DNA of 64,000 nt, from NCBI RefSeq assembly GCF_964199965.1, contig NZ_CAXMZT010000010.1:1-64000 (forward strand). The letters run 5' to 3'. The position numbers and the translations under genes are program-made. Every line of letters starts with the position of its first letter. Positions within the stretch are counted from its first letter, which is position 1. The notes under the pieces are model-generated. The model searched no databases, had not been told where the DNA came from, and saw only the letters and a list, made by a program, of their open reading frames with translations. Positions 63,735 through 64,000 of the stretch are shown in pieces. This DNA comes from JAFIFT01 sp020051095 (GTDB lineage: Bacteria > Pseudomonadota > Gammaproteobacteria > Legionellales > Legionellaceae).

Positions 63735-64000
63735 ATGAAAGTAGGTGCGTTTTTTCGCAATAATATTCTGATTATTGCGGGGCTTGGGCTGCCTGCGTTG
63801 GTCATGATCATTTTCATGGTATCGACGATGATACCAACAAAAATTGAAAACCCACCGAAATATAGTTTAGTGTTCGCTATCCAGGATTACTCTTCAGGCA
63901 ACCAAACACCCATCAGTGTGAACTTCGTGGTAAAAGATGGCATCTTATATGCGCAATACACTAAAAATGCCAATTCAAGTTATTACTATTGGAAGAAATT
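63735..64000 (+). CDS. incomplete membrane-anchored protein
   Basis: Runs off the window after 88 codons. AGGA lies 7 nt before the ATG. It starts MKVGAFFRNNILIIAGLGLP with one membrane helix to about residue 35, followed by a beta-rich periplasmic part (KYSLVFAIQDYSSGNQTPIS). Function unknown. Confidence 0.65.
   Translation, partial: MKVGAFFRNNILIIAGLGLPALVMIIFMVSTMIPTKIENPPKYSLVFAIQDYSSGNQTPISVNFVVKDGILYAQYTKNANSSYYYWKK

Overview
The window is AT-rich, gene-dense DNA from a gammaproteobacterium. The content points to an intracellular or host-adapted member of the Legionellales (Legionella, Coxiella, Aquicella and Berkiella relatives). Core genes are gammaproteobacterial (rlmI, rlmJ, pbpC with an alpha-2-macroglobulin, an RND efflux pair, a site-2 protease). 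Scattered among them are genes for eukaryote-like proteins: SET, F-box, ankyrin-like, a mitochondrial-carrier-like protein, a PP2C-type phosphatase, a thaumatin-like protein, and several long proteins without signal peptides. This assignment is an inference from gene content; no rRNA or tRNA gene was seen.

Layout. 0.5-4.0 kb: ankyrin-like gene, a thaumatin-family secreted protein and a beta-barrel protein on the minus strand. 4.5-9.4 kb: SbmA/YddA-type ABC exporter, a small membrane protein, a miniature inverted-repeat element, an exported ornithine-decarboxylase-like enzyme, and paired YeeE/YedE half-transporters. 9.6-18.7 kb: papain-like protease, a frameshifted gene, a membrane protein with a possible permuted cysteine-protease core, a 36-residue Cys-rich peptide coupled to a second gene behind a near-consensus promoter, an alkaline-phosphatase-fold hydrolase, a possible nuclease-fold protein, an AraC regulator and a peptide deformylase with a signal-like N-terminus. 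18.8-31.7 kb: RND permease plus adaptor, DMT transporter, beta-barrel protein, polysaccharide deacetylase, a large membrane protein, P-loop kinase, 2OG-Fe(II) oxygenase, a PP2C phosphatase with rearranged motif order, and an alanine-dehydrogenase-like protein. 32-39.6 kb: rlmI, an EEP-family hydrolase, a DMT transporter, an F-box-like protein, rlmJ and a site-2 protease.

39.8-48.3 kb is an accessory island. It holds a long repeat-containing gene whose 3' end runs into an IS3 remnant, a beta-lactamase-fold protein with altered motifs, an intact REP-associated tyrosine transposase (RAYT) element, several truncated RAYT ends, and a mitochondrial-carrier gene interrupted by one in-frame TAG. 48.4-64 kb returns to chromosome-like content: a SET protein with a C-terminal membrane segment, pbpC, the 1924-residue alpha-2-macroglobulin, a CocE-like hydrolase, an acetyltransferase with a membrane hairpin, a frameshifted long gene, and an incomplete gene at the edge.

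Intergenic DNA is rich in short palindromic families: elements with TTTGTACCGGACA ends, a 33-bp perfect inverted repeat, a 23-bp inverted repeat, REP-like hairpins and a hexamer array. The strongest candidates for something new are the rearranged PP2C phosphatase, the coupled small peptide pair at 12.8-13.4 kb, and the amber-interrupted carrier protein.
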